This document shows, piece after piece, positions 1-5,818 of a stretch of DNA of 12,048 nt. A program made the translations under genes and the position numbers. This DNA is from Promethearchaeota archaeon (GTDB taxonomy: Archaea; Asgardarchaeota; Lokiarchaeia; Sigynarchaeales; SOKP01). The stretch is from positions 1 to 12,048 of the forward strand of contig JAUXAJ010000155.1 of the NCBI GenBank assembly GCA_030620005.1, written 5' to 3'. The notes under the pieces were generated by a model. That model made no database searches, was not told the origin of the DNA, and saw only the letters and a list, made by a program, of their open reading frames with translations. How positions within the stretch are numbered: the first letter of the stretch is position 1; every line of letters starts with the position of its first letter.

Positions 1-87
1 GGAACATAAAGGACAGATTAATCCTTCTTTAGAATCCCAATAAGTGTAAATTGTAGGTGCTTTAATTTCGGAAGGTTTTGCTGGCAT
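1..87 (-). CDS. Partial gene, N-terminus only; possible zinc-ribbon protein
   Basis: An ATG at 87 opens a frame of 29 codons that is still open at the left edge. The residues read MPAKPSEIKAPTIYTYWDSK, then EGLICPLCS. The CPLC pair would suit one half of a zinc knuckle, but the second half is outside the window. There is no Shine-Dalgarno sequence. A TATA-like stretch about 27 bases before the ATG would suit a leaderless transcript. The frame is also open upstream of the ATG, with a GTG at 108, so the start is not certain. Composition looks coding (mixed, no low-complexity run). I do not recognise the family. Confidence 0.45.
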   Translation of the reverse strand, partial: MPAKPSEIKAPTIYTYWDSKEGLICPLCS

Positions 88-110
88 TAAGTAACATAAG
101 GATTTCACGA

Positions 111-118
111 AGATAAAT
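111..118 (-). promoter_or_regulatory. TATA-like box for the left-edge gene
   Basis: On the minus strand this reads ATTTATCT. Its centre lies about 27 bases before the ATG at 87, the usual archaeal TATA-to-transcript-start distance, so the mRNA may begin at or near the start codon. This is a weak match judged on spacing only. Confidence 0.25.
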
Positions 119-186
119 CTTTCTATCGAATAAAACGACCCAAAACATTTTTGTCGGGTGAGTATAGTTTATCACTTAAGTTTTTT

Positions 187-282
187 TTAACATTTGTTCT
201 TTAACGCTTCAATTAATATGTTTGGCGCAACATCCGGTTCAGCAAAATAGACACCCGCGTTGCGAATTTCTAAATCGTTCAT
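187..282 (-). CDS. Short frame in phase with the upstream small membrane gene
   Basis: ATG at 282 opens a 31-codon frame (begins MNDLEIRNAG, ends LIEALKNKC). It is in the same frame as the 83-codon gene at 298-549 and is separated from it only by that gene's TAA (298-300) and five sense codons. The composition looks like ordinary protein. It could be the C-terminus of one 120-residue protein interrupted by a stop codon, a separate tiny gene, or chance. No ribosome binding site is evident. Family not recognised. Confidence 0.25.
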   Translation of the reverse strand: MNDLEIRNAGVYFAEPDVAPNILIEALKNKC

Positions 283-297
283 TAAGATTTTAACTTC

Positions 298-549
298 TTA
301 TCTATCCATGATTTGATTCCTTTTGTAGGTAAAGCGAATGCCCCCTCGAGTTCTTTCTTTAATGACAATCCTTGGAGGTTGGCTATTTAATCGTATTTCA
401 GCATTAAATAACTCTTTCCTAATTCTATATAAGTTCGTAAGGTTAATAGTTCCATCTTCCCGAAAACAAATTAGAATTAAAATTTTACCCAAAACTTTAA
501 AAAAATAAATAATAATTATAAAAGTAAAAAATAAGCTTGTGAGATGCAT
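298..549 (-). CDS. Small single-helix membrane protein, unknown function
   Basis: An 83-residue protein. Residues about 4-29 are strongly hydrophobic (rich in F, I and L) and would form one membrane helix. The rest is polar and basic, with a run of R and K residues (KERTRGG, YKRNQ) that should stay in the cytoplasm. The ATG shares one base with the TAA of the thiolase gene upstream (TAATG at 547-551), which points to translational coupling and one transcript. No other ribosome binding site is visible. The family is not recognised, and a link to thiolase function is not shown by the sequence. The same frame stays open beyond the stop codon down to 187, so the true C-terminus may differ. Confidence 0.55.
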   Translation of the reverse strand: MHLTSLFFTFIIIIYFFKVLGKILILICFREDGTINLTNLYRIRKELFNAEIRLNSQPPRIVIKERTRGGIRFTYKRNQIMDR

Positions 550-1748
550 TAAATGTTTTCTATAATAATAGCCTCGGAAACGCCACCACCATCACAGAGA
601 GTGGCAAGACCATAAGATACGCTTCTTTTTTTCATCTCGTGAATTAAGGTCACGATTATTCTTGCTCCCGTACATCCTACTGGATGACCTAATCCAATTC
701 CAGAGCCATTAACGTTGGTTTTATCAAAATCCCAGTTGAGCTGTTGAGCACATGCCACATATTGCGCTGCGAAGGCTTCGTTACATTCGATTAAATCGAT
801 GTCTTTCTGTTCCATATTGGCTTGTTTGAGCGCAACAGGAACCGAATAAGAGGGACCCATGCCCATGTATTTCGGGTCGTTTCCTACTTTCGAAATGGTC
901 TTAATTTTAGCTAAAGGCGTTAAACCTAATTCTTGTGCTCTTCCTACAGTGGACAGCAAGGTCATGCAAGCGCCATCGTTAATCCCAGAGGAATTTCCAG
1001 CAGTTACCGTTCCATTCTTTTTAAAAGCAGGCGACAATTTAGCCAATGCTTCTAACGATTGACCGGGTCTAAAATGCTCGTCTTTATCAAATATATATGT
1101 TTTCTTTCGAGTTATTACTTCAACAGGAATGATCTCGTCCTTAAATCTACCAGTAACCGTAGCCTTTTCAGCGTTATTTTGAGATCTTACTGCTGCTTCG
1201 TCTTGCATCTGTCTCGTAATTCCATATTTTTCTGCAATATATTCAGCTGTCATTCCCATGATGTAGGGGTCGTCATGAGCAAAAACCTTACTTCCAGCGT
1301 GTAATCCTTCTATCAAACCGCATTTAATTTCTTTATTGCCCAAACGAGCTCCAAATCGAGCAGAGGGCACGTAATAGGCAACGTTGCTCATGCTTTCAAC
1401 CCCGCCCGCAAGAACCACGTCTCCATAACCTGTTTGAATATCAACCATTCCTGATCGCACGGCTTCCATCCCCGATGTACACACGCGGTTTATAGTCATT
1501 GCTGGAACTTCGCAGGGAATCCCCGCGAGTAGTGCTGCGTTTCTTGCTACATTCATTTCCTCTTGTGGTTCTATACAACATCCGGATTTAACATCAGCAA
1601 TTATCGCTGGATCAATTCCCGTTGTTTCTAAACAGTCTTTAATTACAATGCTTAATAATTTGCTGGCATTATATGGTAAAAGTGAGCCTCCAAAAGTGCC
1701 AATTGCGGTTCTCATTGCATAACAAATCACTATTTCTTTATTATCCAT
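549..1748 (-). CDS. Acetyl-CoA acetyltransferase (thiolase)
   Basis: A 399-residue protein, full length for a thiolase. It catalyses Claisen condensation of two acyl-CoA molecules or the reverse thiolytic cleavage, in the cytoplasm. The family's catalytic elements are visible: nucleophilic Cys90 in NRVCTSG, the NEAFAAQ box at 323-329, His355 in GLGHPVG, and the second Cys385 in LCDGGG. The signature GGVESMS (115-121) is also present. The retained Cys385 and the NEAF box fit the biosynthetic/degradative thiolases rather than the SCP2-like archaeal thiolases that pair with a DUF35 zinc protein, and no DUF35 gene is adjacent. Whether it serves acetoacetyl-CoA formation, beta-oxidation or another pathway cannot be told. 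The downstream small membrane gene overlaps its stop. No Shine-Dalgarno precedes the ATG. Confidence 0.93.
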   Translation of the reverse strand: MDNKEIVICYAMRTAIGTFGGSLLPYNASKLLSIVIKDCLETTGIDPAIIADVKSGCCIEPQEEMNVARNAALLAGIPCEVPAMTINRVCTSGMEAVRSGMVDIQTGYGDVVLAGGVESMSNVAYYVPSARFGARLGNKEIKCGLIEGLHAGSKVFAHDDPYIMGMTAEYIAEKYGITRQMQDEAAVRSQNNAEKATVTGRFKDEIIPVEVITRKKTYIFDKDEHFRPGQSLEALAKLSPAFKKNGTVTAGNSSGINDGACMTLLSTVGRAQELGLTPLAKIKTISKVGNDPKYMGMGPSYSVPVALKQANMEQKDIDLIECNEAFAAQYVACAQQLNWDFDKTNVNGSGIGLGHPVGCTGARIIVTLIHEMKKRSVSYGLATLCDGGGVSEAIIIENI

Positions 1749-1802
1749 TTTTCAAATCACTTCAATCTTGATATCATGTTATATCTGATTAATATTAGAG
1801 TT

Positions 1803-1814
1803 GATATATTTAAT
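1803..1814 (-). promoter_or_regulatory. Candidate TATA box for thiolase
   Basis: On the minus strand this reads ATTAAATATATC, a good archaeal TATA match, about 55-65 bases before the thiolase ATG. It predicts a short 5' leader of about 30 bases. A second, weaker candidate (CAGATATAAC, 1778-1787) lies closer. Assignment rests on sequence resemblance only. Confidence 0.35.
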
Positions 1815-1901
1815 GAATTTTGATTAATTAATTTAATTTTCAAGAGAGTTATTCCTAAAAAAGTTAAATAATTTGGTGCTTGATTAAATGTCGAACGAAA
1901 G

Positions 1902-1921
1902 AGAGGGAAATTGTGCCCTCT
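1902..1921. other. Small stem-loop in the divergent spacer
   Basis: AGAGGG at 1902-1907 pairs perfectly with CCCTCT at 1916-1921 around an 8-base loop. It stands out because the surrounding 418-base spacer (1749-2166) is otherwise AT-rich. It lies within a tiny 11-codon frame starting at ATG 1889. Its role is unknown; it could be a regulator site or chance. Apart from this, the TCATG repeats and promoter-like boxes, I see no gene in the spacer. Confidence 0.3.
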
Positions 1922-1964
1922 AAACTTGAAATAAGTCGAATATATTACTTTTTAAAACTTTTTA

Positions 1965-2011
1965 TCATGGAATCATGAACTCATGACATTATATTTATAG
2001 ATTTCATGACA
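1965..2011. repeat. Cluster of TCATG repeats flanking a TATA-like stretch
   Basis: TCATG starts at 1965, 1973, 1981 and 2004. The first three are spaced exactly 8 bases apart, and the last two extend to the identical octamer TCATGACA. Between those two lies TTATATTTATAG, a TATA-like stretch. The 6-mer TCATGA is its own reverse complement, so a dimeric regulator could bind. The location between two divergent genes suggests an operator, but no regulator is identified. Confidence 0.4.
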
Positions 2012-2079
2012 CCCATAAAGCATTAATTAAAATATGAATAATCCTTTTTTATTTTTAGAAAAATTAAAATACTAAATCA

Positions 2080-2091
2080 AATTTATAAACA
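2080..2091 (+). promoter_or_regulatory. Candidate TATA box for the GTPase operon
   Basis: AATTTATAAACA fits the archaeal TATA consensus. A start of transcription about 25 bases downstream would leave a leader of roughly 55 bases before the GTPase ATG at 2167. No Shine-Dalgarno lies before that ATG. Weak, resemblance only. Confidence 0.3.
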
Positions 2092-2166
2092 ATTTTAGTT
2101 TTAACTTTAATAGAATAGAATTTGATTGATCGAACTCTTCTAATTATCACATAATTTGAAATACTC

Positions 2167-3159
2167 ATGGCTTCGCTAGATAATGTTGAAGAAATAAACC
2201 TCAAGCTTTGCATTTTGGGGGAAGGAGAAGTTGGTAAGACATCTATTGTAAGTAGTTTTTTAAATAAAGAGTTTCTGGATGTCTACATGCCAACGATTGG
2301 TAGCAACATAGAAAAGAAGGAATATGAAATAGGTGCAATTGATTTCTTCGTCAGAATTAACATGTGGGATATTGGAGGCCAACGTAGTTTTAATCCGCTA
2401 AATCCAGCGTTTTTCAATAATGTCGATGCTGCGTTATTGGTTTTTGATTTATCAAAACCGAAAGAAACTCTTAAGGATATAGAAAGTGTATATTTAAAAC
2501 AATTACGTGAACGTTCTGAAGATTGCATAATTCTTTGCGTTGGTAATAAACTTGATTTAATCACTACCATTGACGAATTAAAAGAATTTGAGAATTTATT
2601 TGTTGAAAATGACATTCCACTAGTTCTCACGTCTGCATTAACTAAAGAAAATTTGGATGAAATGTTCGAATTAATTATTTACACATTTTTATCAAATTTA
2701 AGAGTTAAATATACAGACAAAAAATATCACGGATTAAGTAACATATTTCTCAAGTTAATTGATAAAACTGAAAGTGAACTGAGAAAAATTCTCGTGAGTT
2801 TTGACGAGCTTCATTCTTTTACCATAAAAAACAAGCCTACTAAAGTAGTAAAGCGGAAGGTTAAAATAGAACGTGATATTAAAGAAATAAGGGCTGAAAA
2901 CTATCAAATTCTACAAGCGCAATTGAGAAAATTTGATTTTATTAAAAAAAAAATAAATGACCTTTACGATTGGAATTTGGGAGAAATAAACGATTTAATT
3001 ATTAGTTTAAAAAATACTCCAATCGATTCTCTTGTTAAATCAATAGACAATTTTTCTCGTAAAATAAAAGTTTTAAAAGATAAATTTCAATCTGATTTAG
3101 ATTCACTGCTTAAATCTGAAATGAGCACGCTTAAACTTCAAGGAATGATATCTAAATAG
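2167..3159 (+). CDS. Small Ras/Arf-like GTPase with long helical C-terminal tail
   Basis: A 330-residue protein. Residues 12-180 form a small G domain with all five motifs: P-loop GEGEVGKTS (18-26), switch I Thr43 in PTIG, switch II WDIGGQ (67-72), NKLD (127-130) and TSA (155-157). The double glycine in switch II resembles Arf and G-alpha proteins; the overall fold signature is Ras/Rab-like. Residues about 180-330 are charged and helical, probably coiled coil, a type of extension unusual in the compact eukaryotic Ras, Rab and Arf proteins. There is no C-terminal cysteine for prenylation and no N-terminal Gly2 for myristoylation, so membrane attachment, if any, needs a partner. Such GTPases are greatly expanded in Asgard archaea. 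The two following coiled-coil frames are probably co-transcribed and may encode effectors or scaffold partners. Exact cellular role unknown. Confidence 0.9.
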   Translation: MASLDNVEEINLKLCILGEGEVGKTSIVSSFLNKEFLDVYMPTIGSNIEKKEYEIGAIDFFVRINMWDIGGQRSFNPLNPAFFNNVDAALLVFDLSKPKETLKDIESVYLKQLRERSEDCIILCVGNKLDLITTIDELKEFENLFVENDIPLVLTSALTKENLDEMFELIIYTFLSNLRVKYTDKKYHGLSNIFLKLIDKTESELRKILVSFDELHSFTIKNKPTKVVKRKVKIERDIKEIRAENYQILQAQLRKFDFIKKKINDLYDWNLGEINDLIISLKNTPIDSLVKSIDNFSRKIKVLKDKFQSDLDSLLKSEMSTLKLQGMISK

Positions 3160-3183
3160 AATGGTAAAAACCTAAGGTGAACG

Positions 3184-3441
3184 ATTATATCTAAGGCGAG
3201 AGCAAATAGACCAACCAAAACTGAGAAACAAATAATCGCAGAGTTTAACAAAAACATGGTAAGGATTGAGAATTTAATATTGAGTTTAAAAAAAGCTCCA
3301 ATAGGTAAACTTGTAGAGTCTATTGAAATGACCTCAAAAAAACTCAACCAAATGAAAGTTAATTTTGAATCAAGCTACAAATTATTATTAAATAAAAAAA
3401 AAAATGCAATTAATAAACCTCAAGGAAAATTAGGTGAATAA
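3184..3441 (+). CDS. Stand-alone copy of the GTPase tail domain; start uncertain
   Basis: This frame encodes up to 86 residues ending PQGKLGE. From about the codon at 3232 to the end it aligns with the last 70 residues of the GTPase: IENLILSLKKAPI matches INDLIISLKNTPI, and both end in QG plus a few residues. By eye about one third is identical. It is in the same reading frame as the GTPase, separated by a TAG (3157) and a TGA (3178). The first ATG is at 3256, but the similarity continues upstream of it. A strong AAGGTGA (3174-3180) lies just ahead of an ATT at 3184, so an ATT start is possible. The stop overlaps the next gene, which suggests it is translated. It could instead be the remnant of a second GTPase gene that lost its G domain. 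Confidence 0.5.
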   Translation: MISKARANRPTKTEKQIIAEFNKNMVRIENLILSLKKAPIGKLVESIEMTSKKLNQMKVNFESSYKLLLNKKKNAINKPQGKLGE

Positions 3442-4141
3442 TATCCCAAAAAACGAAGTATCTGTAAAGGAATTTAAAAAATTATTGGATCAAGTTAAAA
3501 AAATGGATAAAAAATATGCTGCTCAAGGCAAGGATCTTGCGACGCAAGTTAATATGTTAGATAAAGCCTCAGGTTCAAAAATAAAGACCCAAAATTTTGC
3601 TTTTGATAAAAAAATCGCTAATATGGGAATTGAAATTGACAATAAAATGAAACAAAACGCAAATAACAACGAAAAGCAATTTAACATACTAAATCATAAT
3701 AGTGAAACGCTAAGAAGTGAGAATGGATTATTAAGAAGAGAAATCCAATTAATTCAACGGAACGTTCAAGAACACATAAAAACTCAAGAAGAAATCATCA
3801 TGGAAATGATTCACAAATTCCACGATGAGAACATGAGACAAAACCAGGTTTTTACTTTGAAATTAGAAGACATTAGAAACGAACTAGACGTGATGAAAAT
3901 ATCTTTTACTTTAAGCGATAAACAACTCATTGGAAAATTAAGCAAATTAATACGAGATGAATTATCGGACGTACTAAGAGAAAGAGAAAAAGAAGTATTA
4001 ATGAAAATGTGGATTAGCGAGTTAAGAGGGATTATTAAAGATTTCGATAAATTAAAGAAAACTCGTTCTAAAGAATTTAACATTCGAATAAACGAGATCG
4101 CTGATACTATTGAGTTATTTAAAGAAAAGCTAGCACAATAA
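3434..4141 (+). CDS. Coiled-coil protein, probable GTPase partner
   Basis: A 235-residue protein that starts with GTG, overlaps the preceding frame by 8 bases and has AAGGA 7 bases ahead (3422-3426). It is almost entirely charged and helical, with few glycines or prolines, no cysteine, no membrane segment and no signal peptide. Leu/Ile/Met spacing between K, E and N residues suggests coiled coils, especially about 85-165 and 190-235. No enzymatic motif is visible. Its place at the end of the GTPase unit suggests a structural partner, adaptor or effector, but this is inferred from position only. I do not recognise a named family. Confidence 0.7.
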   Translation: MNNIPKNEVSVKEFKKLLDQVKKMDKKYAAQGKDLATQVNMLDKASGSKIKTQNFAFDKKIANMGIEIDNKMKQNANNNEKQFNILNHNSETLRSENGLLRREIQLIQRNVQEHIKTQEEIIMEMIHKFHDENMRQNQVFTLKLEDIRNELDVMKISFTLSDKQLIGKLSKLIRDELSDVLREREKEVLMKMWISELRGIIKDFDKLKKTRSKEFNIRINEIADTIELFKEKLAQ

Positions 4142-4499
4142 TTTGTTTTCTCCATGACCACTCAAGAAAGCACCATCTCTTTAGGAAGGTGATGAATTGA
4201 GCTTGAGAAGAATTCACTAAATCAACACACTCTTCATTGATAAACTTGTACTTACCTCATGTTAACAATTCCTTCTTTTTGGTCGGATAACCAACGACTA
4301 CAAGAAGAAATGGAATTATACCCTCGGAGCGACAGGAAATCAAGCCTTTGGAGAAAGTGTAAGGCTCTACACGATTCCCGAATCTTGTCGAGCTGTTTTC
4401 CGTGAATTAAAAATCCACTTGCTTTATTTAGCTAGTGTTAGTTCAAGAAGAAAAGATCTGCAAAAAAAAAATAAAAATAATTAAGTAAATTTAAAGAAA
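4142..4499. other. Spacer with an orphan ribosome binding site and a decayed-gene frame
   Basis: AGGAAGGTGATG (4183-4194) is a strong archaeal Shine-Dalgarno, yet every start just after it (ATG 4192, TTG 4197) meets a stop within eight codons. Further on, the plus-strand frame 4266-4484 is open for 72 codons with protein-like composition (for example NYTLGATGNQAFGESVRLY) but contains no ATG, GTG or TTG. In another frame a 48-codon ATG frame lies at 4259-4405. Together this suggests a gene broken by frameshifts. No family is recognised. The spacer ends in A-rich DNA just before the convergent Fe-S gene. Confidence 0.35.
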
Positions 4500-5339
4500 T
4501 TAATCTCGAAGAGGCGGCACATACACTGTTCTCATGCCTTCCAATAAAGATATTGCACCTTCAGGACAAAAATGTGCACAGATTCCGCATCCTAAACAAA
4601 TATCTTTGTTTACTTCTGCAATGTCATTATCGTTTAAATTTATTGCGTCTACCATGCATTTTTCCGTGCATGTTCCACATCCAACGCAAGCATCTCCGTT
4701 AACGCTTGCTAAATAATTCGTGGAATTAATTAATGGGATCACTCCCTCGCGCCATAACCCAAAAGTGGCACAACAATCTTTACAACAATTACATATGCTC
4801 GTTTCTGTTTTTGAAATATCTGAATGAGGGTGAAAGGCTTTATGGATCAAACCTGCTTCTTCAGAAGCTTTTAGCAGTTCTAAAGCCTTTTCTTTTGTTA
4901 TCATACGTTGAAAACCTTGTTCTACCGTATACCGTGCTGATTTTCCAAATGTAAGGCAATTTTCTCTAAGTTCTGTTTGTTTGCAAGAATTTCCCAATAG
5001 ATCTTCGTGTTGCCTACAAAAACAGTAGCCAACAGCGATATCGTCGAATTTTTCGATCAATTCTTCAACCGTTTTAGTTATAACAATGTGTTCTTCTGGA
5101 ACTTCTACTTCTTCATTAATGGAAATTTGAAGTTCTTTTCCGGAAACGCCTTTACCAGTGAACGGAATGGTCCGATCTATAGGTGGTAAATTATTAAATA
5201 TTGGTAAGAACATGTCGTAATTATCGTGAATCACTTCTTTTGCTTCGTCAAACAATTTTTTGAATAATACAGCCAGTCTTTTCTCTTCTTCCGTGTATTT
5301 GATTTTTTTCATGAATATGTATTCGAAAGACCCCACCAT
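4500..5339 (-). CDS. Fe-S protein, C-terminal part of a frameshifted gene
   Basis: A 279-codon frame. Residues 106-128 hold CFC, then C119 and C128; 183-190 hold CNCCKDCC; two ferredoxin-type 4Fe-4S motifs follow, CVGCGTCTEKC (218-228) and CLGCGICAHFCPE (248-260). The last two should bind two cubane clusters and carry electrons; the earlier cysteines may bind more metal. The first residues (VGSFEYIFM) look like the middle of a domain, not a natural N-terminus, and continue the fold begun in the overlapping frame 5248-5667. The ATG at 5339 follows an in-frame TAA created in the duplicated segment and lacks a ribosome binding site. Next to corrinoid methyltransferase genes, a role in electron delivery, perhaps reductive reactivation of cob(II)alamin, is plausible but inferred. 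It does not have the RamA layout. Confidence 0.8.
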   Translation of the reverse strand: MVGSFEYIFMKKIKYTEEEKRLAVLFKKLFDEAKEVIHDNYDMFLPIFNNLPPIDRTIPFTGKGVSGKELQISINEEVEVPEEHIVITKTVEELIEKFDDIAVGYCFCRQHEDLLGNSCKQTELRENCLTFGKSARYTVEQGFQRMITKEKALELLKASEEAGLIHKAFHPHSDISKTETSICNCCKDCCATFGLWREGVIPLINSTNYLASVNGDACVGCGTCTEKCMVDAINLNDNDIAEVNKDICLGCGICAHFCPEGAISLLEGMRTVYVPPLRD

Positions 5340-5667
5340 TTCTTATTCGAAAGGGCCCACCATTTCGAAATATAAGAGGAAGGAGCCTATAAACCATCAC
5401 GCCTTTAGAACTTGGTTGATTAAAAATTAATCCCTTTTTCGCTAATTTTTCAATCTTTTTCAAAATTTCTTCTTCTGGTAATTTGCTGCTTTTCTTTAAC
5501 TGCACCATAGTCTGTGATAACTTTCTTCTGAAAGCTATTATGAAATCTAAATCGTCCTCATCGAGCAGGTACTTTAAGATTTCCATTAATGTGTCAGTTA
5601 AAGGAAACGGCAAAATTCCCGCCTTAATTATGGTTTGAGCAGCTTTTTTATATTTTACTTCTGACAT
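5248..5667 (-). CDS. Winged-helix-like N-terminal part of the same Fe-S gene
   Basis: Read from ATG 5667 (MSEVKYKKA); an in-frame TTG at 5676 is also possible. Residues 1 to about 96 look like a helical winged-helix domain (GILPFPLTDTLMEILKYLL, then LPEEEILKKIEKLAKKG and VMVYRLLPLI). After LLPLI the frame reads into arginine-rich nonsense across the duplication and ends at 5248, while the natural continuation FEYIFMKK is found in the frame of 4500-5339. So one protein of roughly 380 residues seems to be split in two. The cause may be a true mutation, programmed frameshifting or an assembly error. A TATA-like ATATAATG (about 26 bases before the ATG, minus strand) would fit a leaderless transcript. 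Confidence 0.65.
   Translation of the reverse strand: MSEVKYKKAAQTIIKAGILPFPLTDTLMEILKYLLDEDDLDFIIAFRRKLSQTMVQLKKSSKLPEEEILKKIEKLAKKGLIFNQPSSKGVMVYRLLPLIFRNGGPFRIRNGGVFRIHIHEKNQIHGRREKTGCIIQKIV
5318..5365. repeat. 24-base imperfect tandem duplication inside the Fe-S gene
   Basis: Units 5318-5341 and 5342-5365 match at 20 of 24 positions; both contain ATTCGAAAG and CCCACCATTT. On the coding strand one unit gives VGSFEY in the frame of the Fe-S part and the other gives VGPFE followed by TAA (5343-5345). A 24-base insertion keeps frame, so a further single-base change between LLPLI and this repeat is needed to explain the split. Confidence 0.8.
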
Positions 5668-5695
5668 TTTTTTCAATTTATTTTATCATTATATT

Positions 5696-5767
5696 ATTTA
5701 TTATAAAAAATAGAATTTTTTTTATCATTATAATTTATTATAAAAAATAGAATTTTTTTTATCATTA
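5696..5767. repeat. Two perfect 35-base direct repeats, 37-base period
   Basis: The 35 bases at 5696-5730 recur without change at 5733-5767; a partial third copy of the unit end (TTTTATCATTAT) lies at 5681-5692. The unit is nearly pure A/T except GAA and ATC cores. It lies between the methyltransferase stop and the Fe-S gene start on the minus strand, so it could affect transcription or mRNA stability, or be simple slippage expansion. Confidence 0.85.
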
Positions 5768-5803
5768 ATAATCTTGAAAAATTAAACCAAAACACATATA
5801 TAT

Positions 5804-5812
5804 AAAAAAAAA
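5804..5812 (-). terminator. Oligo-T stop after the minus-strand methyltransferase
   Basis: On the minus strand a run of nine T follows the methyltransferase stop by about six bases. Archaeal RNA polymerase terminates at such U-tracts. It would partly separate the Fe-S gene from the methyltransferase genes. Confidence 0.45.
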
Positions 5813-5818
5813 GAAGAG

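Noticed and set aside
859..1304. Plus-strand open frames inside the thiolase gene
   Set aside because: They are antisense to a well-supported enzyme and have no recognisable domain.
1889..1924. Eleven-codon frame across the hairpin as a leader peptide
   Set aside because: No ribosome binding site, and no gene close enough downstream for attenuation.
2283..2630. Minus-strand 115-codon frame inside the GTPase gene
   Set aside because: It is antisense to the conserved G motifs; composition follows from the coding strand.
2167..3159. Naming the GTPase as Rab or Arf
   Set aside because: It mixes features (DxGGQ, no prenyl or myristoyl site, long tail), so a subfamily name is not supported.
5696..5767. 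CRISPR-like array
   Set aside because: Only two full units with a 2-base gap; no spacers and no cas genes.
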